From contig NZ_JAVRIB010000005.1 in assembly GCF_031846275.1 (NCBI RefSeq), positions 1 to 64,000 of the forward strand: DNA of 64,000 nucleotides, given 5' to 3'. The stretch comes from Spectribacter hydrogenoxidans. GTDB lineage: Bacteria; Pseudomonadota; Gammaproteobacteria; Nevskiales; Salinisphaeraceae. The notes below the pieces were generated by a model. It did not search any database. It saw only the letters and a list, made by a program, of their open reading frames with translations, and was not told where the DNA came from. Made by a program: the position numbers and the translations under genes. Shown in pieces: positions 60,180 through 64,000 of this stretch (position 1 is the stretch's first letter; each line of letters opens with the position of its first letter).

Positions 60180-61232
60180 TTGAGCCGCATTGCACTGATG
60201 ACCGACGCCTGGCACCCGCAGGTCAACGGGGTGGTCACGGCCCTGTCCGCGCTGGTGTCCGAATTGCACCGCGCCGGCGACGAGGTGCGGGTGATCCATC
60301 CGGGGCGTTTCGTCACCGTGCCCCTGCCCACCTACCGGGAAATCCGGCTGGCGGCGGTGCCCTATCCGGGCGTGGCGCGCCGGCTCAAGCGCTGGCAGCC
60401 GGATGCCATCCACATCGCCACCGAAGGCCCCTGTGGCATGGCCGCCTGGCTGTACTGCCAGCGCCACGGGCTGCATTTCACCACCTCGTTTCATACCCGG
60501 TTTCCCGAATACGTGCACGCGCGCCTGCCGTTCCTGCCGGTGTCGCTGGGCTACCGGGTGCTGGCGCGCTTCCACGGCGCGGCGGACGCCACCATGGTGA
60601 GCACGCCGCCGCTGGCCGACTTCCTGCGCGAGCGCGGCTTTTCCAACCTCAAGCAATGGGCACGCGGGGTCGACACCGAGCGCTTCCGGCCGCTGGCCAG
60701 CGACGTGCTGGCCAACCTGCCCCGCCCGATATTCATGTCCATGGGCCGGGTGGCGGTGGAGAAGAACATCCAGGCCTTTCTCGATCTCGACCTGCCCGGC
60801 AGCAAGGTGGTGGTGGGCGATGGCCCGGCATTCCAGTCGCTGTCGCGGCGCTATCCCGAGGTGCACTGGCTGGGCCTGAAGCTGGGCGACGATCTCGTAC
60901 GGCATCTGTCCGCCGCCGACTGCCTGGTCTTTCCCAGCCGCACCGACACCCTCGGCCTGGTGCTGCTCGAGGCGATGGCCTGCGGCGTGCCGGTGGCGGC
61001 CTATCCGGTCACCGGGCCGTCCCAGGTGGTGGATTTGGGCGAAACCGGCGTGCTCGACGAAGACCTGCGCGCCGCGGCGCTGGCCGCGCTGGCCCTGGAC
61101 GGCGACACCTGCCGCCGCCAGGCCGAGCGCTGGAGCTGGGCGGCCTCGGCCCGCGAATTCCGTCACAACCTGGTACCGGCGCGCCAGTCCGGGCGTGCGG
61201 CGATTCTGCGACCCCAAAGGAGACCCGGATGA
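60180..61232 (+). CDS. Glycosyltransferase family 4, probable sulfoquinovosyltransferase
   Basis: A 350-residue GT-B glycosyltransferase. The N-terminal MTDAWHPQVNGVVT loop and the C-terminal RTDTLGLVLLEAMACG, an E-x7-E variant with Asp first, are typical of GT4 enzymes that act on lipid acceptors, such as PimB/MgtA and SqdX. It starts with TTG, since no ATG fits the frame before MTDAW. Its stop overlaps the sqdB start (ATGA). Transfer of sulfoquinovose from UDP-sulfoquinovose to diacylglycerol is inferred from that coupling. Confidence 0.82.
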   Translation: MSRIALMTDAWHPQVNGVVTALSALVSELHRAGDEVRVIHPGRFVTVPLPTYREIRLAAVPYPGVARRLKRWQPDAIHIATEGPCGMAAWLYCQRHGLHFTTSFHTRFPEYVHARLPFLPVSLGYRVLARFHGAADATMVSTPPLADFLRERGFSNLKQWARGVDTERFRPLASDVLANLPRPIFMSMGRVAVEKNIQAFLDLDLPGSKVVVGDGPAFQSLSRRYPEVHWLGLKLGDDLVRHLSAADCLVFPSRTDTLGLVLLEAMACGVPVAAYPVTGPSQVVDLGETGVLDEDLRAAALAALALDGDTCRRQAERWSWAASAREFRHNLVPARQSGRAAILRPQRRPG

Positions 61233-62425
61233 AGATCCTGATTCCCGGTGGCGACGGCTTCTGCGGCTGGGCCACGGCCCTGCATCTGTCCGCCCGCGGC
61301 CACGCAGTACACCTCGTGGACAACCTATCGCGGCGCAAGATCGACATCGAACTGGGGGTGGATTCGCTCACCCCGATCGCCCCGCTGCGCAACCGGCTGG
61401 CGGCCTGGCGCGAGCTGACCGGCCGGCAAATCGAGTGGACCGATCTCGACGCCGCCCGCGACTACGACGCCCTGGAACGCCTGATCCGCGACTGGCGGCC
61501 GGATGCGGTGGTGCACTTCGCCGAACAGCGCTCGGCCCCCTATTCCATGAAGTCGGCGGCCACCAAGCGCTACACGCTGGAGAACAATCTCTCGGCCACC
61601 CAGAACCTGCTGTGCGCGCTGGTGGAAACCGGCATCGACGCCCATCTGGTGCACCTGGGCACCATGGGCGTCTACGGCTACGGCGGCGGCATGCGCATTC
61701 CCGAGGGGTATCTGACGATCCAGGCCGAGGCCTCGGACGGCGGCCGGCTGGAGCGGGAAATCCTGTTCCCGCCGGACCCGGGCAGCGTCTACCACATGAC
61801 CAAGACCCAGGATCAGCTGCTGTTCTACTTCTACAACAAGAACGACGGCATCCGCATCACCGACCTGCACCAGGGTGTGGTGTGGGGCACCCAGACCCGC
61901 GAGACCCGGCTGGACGAGCGCCTGATCAACCGCTTCGACTACGACGGCGACTACGGCACCGTGCTCAACCGATTCCTGATGCAGGCCGCGGTGGGCTACC
62001 CGCTGACCGTGCACGGCAGCGGCGGCCAGACCCGGGCCTTCATCCACATCCAGGACAGCGTGCGCTGCATCGAGATGGCGCTGACGCATCCCCCGGCAAC
62101 CAGTGAACGGGTGCGCATCTTCAACCAGATGACCGAGACCCACCGAGTGGCCGATCTGGCGCGGATCGTGGCGGAACTCACCGGGGCCGAGATCGCCTAT
62201 CTCGACAACCCGCGCAAGGAAGCCGACGCCAACGACCTGGCCGCCGACGCCCGCTGCCTGATCGACCTGGGCCTGCAGCCCACCACCCTGCGCACCGGAT
62301 TGCTGGAAGAGATCGTGGAAATCGGCCAGCGCTATCGCGAACGCTGCGACCGGGACCGCATTCCCTGTACCTCGCAGTGGACGCGGATGCCGGCAGCGGC
62401 CCGGGTGGATCGCCGCGCCGGCTGA
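61229..62425 (+). CDS. sqdB: UDP-sulfoquinovose synthase
   Basis: A 398-residue extended SDR that makes UDP-sulfoquinovose from UDP-glucose and sulfite. GGDGFCGW (7-14) binds NAD; Thr145, Tyr188 and Lys192 form the catalytic set; MRIPEGYL, YHMTKTQD and FDYDGDYGTVLNRFLMQA are SqdB-specific blocks. The product feeds sulfolipid SQDG. It is translationally coupled to the GT4 gene. A sulfolipid in a non-photosynthetic lipid degrader is unexpected but known in some rhizobia. Confidence 0.9.
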   Translation: MKILIPGGDGFCGWATALHLSARGHAVHLVDNLSRRKIDIELGVDSLTPIAPLRNRLAAWRELTGRQIEWTDLDAARDYDALERLIRDWRPDAVVHFAEQRSAPYSMKSAATKRYTLENNLSATQNLLCALVETGIDAHLVHLGTMGVYGYGGGMRIPEGYLTIQAEASDGGRLEREILFPPDPGSVYHMTKTQDQLLFYFYNKNDGIRITDLHQGVVWGTQTRETRLDERLINRFDYDGDYGTVLNRFLMQAAVGYPLTVHGSGGQTRAFIHIQDSVRCIEMALTHPPATSERVRIFNQMTETHRVADLARIVAELTGAEIAYLDNPRKEADANDLAADARCLIDLGLQPTTLRTGLLEEIVEIGQRYRERCDRDRIPCTSQWTRMPAAARVDRRAG

Positions 62426-62519
62426 GCCTGACTCGGGGCGGCCAATTGACGTAATGTCTGCGTTTTGCTGACCGGCGCCCGCGCGCTGATCGGCCCGAGC
62501 GACAGGACGCAGACCCAGC

Positions 62520-63152
62520 ATGGCCAGCGAGGACGATACCGACCATCTCGACCTCGCCGACGGCGACGAACCCGCCGACGGCGAGCCGATTTCCTACCAG
62601 ACCTTCGGCGAGCAGTTCATCCGCCATCTGGTGACCGTGCCGCGCCTGCGCGCGGAAGTGGAACAGATTCTCCAGGCCACCATGGAGGGCTCGGCCGAGG
62701 CCCTGCCCAACGAACTGCTGGTGGCCTCCTACCGGTTCGCGCCCCACGACATCGAGATCGAGCGGCGGGTCAGCGACGATGCGGAAGTGGCGTTCTCGCT
62801 GGTGCTGGGCGGCGTGCTCACGCTCAAGATCAAGGTGATGGGCATGACCGTCGGCCTGCCCATGGACGTGAGCATCCGCGTGGCGATCGACGTGCACACC
62901 TTCGCGCCGCTGACCATCAAGCTGGTGCCCCGGCCGCTCACGCATCGGAATGTCAAGGTGACTACCCGCATGCCGCGCGAACTGCGCGCGCTGCCCACCC
63001 GGCTGCTCGATCGCATCAATCCGCTGGCCATCGCGGTGCAGGAGAACATCGTGCGCCAGGCCAACGACCGACTGTCGCGGCCGGATCTGGCCGAGGCCGC
63101 AACGGTTGACGTCCTGGCGCTGGCGGAGGGGGCGCTGGGCGGGAAGGCCTGA
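62520..63152 (+). CDS. Hypothetical protein of unknown family
   Basis: A 210-residue protein with an acidic N-terminus (1-25), a helix (about 28-58), a beta-rich core (70-150) with alternating strands such as VAFSLVLGGVLTLKIKVMG and VSIRVAIDVHTFAPLTIKLVP, and a helical end (155-210). There is no signal peptide or TM segment. It is 94 bases after sqdB on the same strand and could be part of the same unit. The weakly lipid-binding-looking strand pattern is only suggestive. Confidence 0.65.
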   Translation: MASEDDTDHLDLADGDEPADGEPISYQTFGEQFIRHLVTVPRLRAEVEQILQATMEGSAEALPNELLVASYRFAPHDIEIERRVSDDAEVAFSLVLGGVLTLKIKVMGMTVGLPMDVSIRVAIDVHTFAPLTIKLVPRPLTHRNVKVTTRMPRELRALPTRLLDRINPLAIAVQENIVRQANDRLSRPDLAEAATVDVLALAEGALGGKA

Positions 63153-63175
63153 GCCGGGGTCCGGCAGCACATCCG

Positions 63176-63200
63176 GGCCCCTCTCCCACGGGGAGAGGGG
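63176..63200. repeat. CCCCTCTCCC/GGGGAGAGGGG hairpin repeat, third copy
   Basis: CCCCTCTCCCACGGGGAGAGGG lies between the convergent unknown protein and the third solenoid gene. It is in the same family as 1643 and 38256. Convergent placement suits termination. Confidence 0.65.
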
Positions 63201-63223
63201 ATGGCTCCCCTACCAGCCGGTGC

Positions 63224-64000
63224 TCAGGCCGCGGCACCCTCCAGCGCCGGGGCAAGTTGATCCCACACGCCACGATCACGGGCGGCGGCCTGGAAAGCGG
63301 CTTGATCGTCGGCGCTCTGGCGGCGGTACACCTCGCCGGCCTGGCCGAGATCATCGGCTTCCACGGACGACAGGGCCACGGCCACCGCCGCCCAGCCGCC
63401 GGTATCCCGGGCGGCATCCAGGATCGATTCCAGCAGGTCGCCGTCGTTGGCGAGGCTGACCTGCGCCGCCGAGCGCTGGCCGCCGGTTTCCATGCGCTCG
63501 ACGAAATCCAGTAGCAGTCCCAGCCGGCCGGTGCGCGCGGCGGTGGCGATCAGGCTTTCCAGCACGTGCTTGTTGGCGGCAATGGGCAGCCGGGCGATCA
63601 TGTTGCGCTCGGCATCGTCAGTGTATTCGAACAGGTCGATGGCCACGTCCCACTGATCGGCATTGTGGGCGGCCCACATCGCGGCCTCGGCCACCTCCGG
63701 GCCCTGGGCCAGCGCCGCGTGGGCGACCACCCGCTGCCATTCCCGCCGCATCGGGCGGGCCAGCGGCAGGGCAGCCTCCAGCAGGCCCTCGCGATAGGCG
63801 GTATTGACCAGATCGCCCAGCACGGTTTCGTCGCGCACGGCGGGCAGGTTGACGATCTTGCGGTGGTATTTCGGGTTCATGCGGGCCATGCCGCGCAGCA
63901 CCGGCCCCCAGAGATTCTGCGCGTGGGCCACGCCGACCAGCCCGTTGAGGGTGGCCTCGTCCTGCTCGGCCATGATGTTGGCCAGCCGGCCGCGCAGGTC
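63224..64000 (-). CDS. Alpha-solenoid repeat protein of unknown family (copy C), C-terminal part
   Basis: The frame is open to the right edge, so at least 259 residues of a larger protein are visible. RGRLANIMAEQDEATLNGLVGVAHAQNLWGPVL aligns with copy B (KGRLGDLVAREDETVLDSLVHVAQEQSLWPEVL), and RKIVNLPAVRDETVLGDLVNTAYREGLLEAALPL aligns with RQRVVNLPSVTDPAVLNALIDAAYRQSLWQVVVPL. The rest extends the helical repeats beyond copy B and ends in an Ala-rich tail. The ATG at 63971-63973 is internal. Whether a small partner gene precedes it cannot be seen. Confidence 0.72.
   Translation of the reverse strand, partial: DLRGRLANIMAEQDEATLNGLVGVAHAQNLWGPVLRGMARMNPKYHRKIVNLPAVRDETVLGDLVNTAYREGLLEAALPLARPMRREWQRVVAHAALAQGPEVAEAAMWAAHNADQWDVAIDLFEYTDDAERNMIARLPIAANKHVLESLIATAARTGRLGLLLDFVERMETGGQRSAAQVSLANDGDLLESILDAARDTGGWAAVAVALSSVEADDLGQAGEVYRRQSADDQAAFQAAARDRGVWDQLAPALEGAAA

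Noticed and set aside
60149..61228. A continuous frame fused upstream of sqdB, in the antisense-like frame of the glycosyltransferase
   Set aside because: It overlaps the glycosyltransferase in another frame and has Arg/Pro-rich low-information content. The SqdB domain starts exactly at 61229 with a coupled ATGA.

Overview
The window is GC-rich chromosomal DNA from a Gram-negative heterotroph, most likely a gammaproteobacterium with a lipid- or hydrocarbon-centred lifestyle. The evidence is the paired DUF1302/DUF1329 envelope proteins, an FadE-type acyl-CoA dehydrogenase of over 800 residues, an FadI-type thiolase with a high-molecular-weight FabG, an LpxO-like hydroxylase, an FadL-type porin, a lipocalin lipoprotein and DjlA. 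Salinisphaerales/Nevskiales-like bacteria fit this set, but no rRNA or ribosomal gene is present to fix the taxon. No tRNA, rRNA or CRISPR array was seen.

Layout. 1-6.9 kb: the 5' part of a trypsin-like lipoprotein, a DUF900 hydrolase, an LpxO-like hydroxylase, a GNAT acetyltransferase, a small membrane peptide, a first DUF1329 protein, a hydrolase split by an in-frame stop, and a YefM/YoeB toxin-antitoxin pair. 6.9-12.1 kb: a thiolase-FabG pair and a first DUF1302 outer-membrane protein. 12.4-21.9 kb: a fatty acid hydroxylase, then a second DUF1302 gene divergent from DUF1329, a small protein, an alpha-solenoid protein, an RND/MMPL transporter and a YCF48 beta-propeller, which look like one envelope lipid-transport locus. 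21.9-31.6 kb: a helical-repeat protein, lipocalin, DjlA, MAPEG, an Old Yellow Enzyme, an HSL-type esterase, an SRPBCC protein, an acyl-CoA ligase and a beta-lactamase-fold esterase. 31.6-33.9 kb: a second copy of the small protein plus solenoid pair and a CmcJ/NvfI-type oxygenase. 34-40 kb: membrane proteins, a sterol-desaturase-like hydroxylase divergent from an AraC regulator, cytochrome b561 and an acyl-CoA carboxylase beta subunit. 40-43 kb: an accessory patch with a decayed IS481-like transposase, an FadL-type porin and an Asp/Gly-rich secreted peptide. 43-48 kb: two Baeyer-Villiger monooxygenases, an EthD protein and an AraC regulator. 48-59.2 kb: an eight-gene co-directional run on the minus strand (fadE, beta-lactamase-fold esterase, lipase, acyl-CoA-binding protein, sensor kinase, dual-receiver regulator, two acyl-CoA dehydrogenases). 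59.4-64 kb: a TetR regulator divergent from fadE, a glycosyltransferase plus SqdB pair for a sulfolipid, an unknown protein, and the third solenoid paralogue running off the right edge.

How the parts fit: fatty acyl chains, alkanes or sterol-like lipids would enter through FadL or DUF1302 barrels, be oxygenated (hydroxylases, Baeyer-Villiger enzymes), hydrolysed (several esterases), activated (CoA ligase) and beta-oxidised (FadE, ACADs, thiolase, FabG). A near-identical 16-bp palindrome sits just downstream of the predicted -10 at both the fadE and thiolase promoters, so the TetR protein beside fadE may control both.

The best candidate for something undescribed is the three-copy solenoid family, twice preceded by a 73-76 residue partner and once translationally coupled to the RND lipid transporter.
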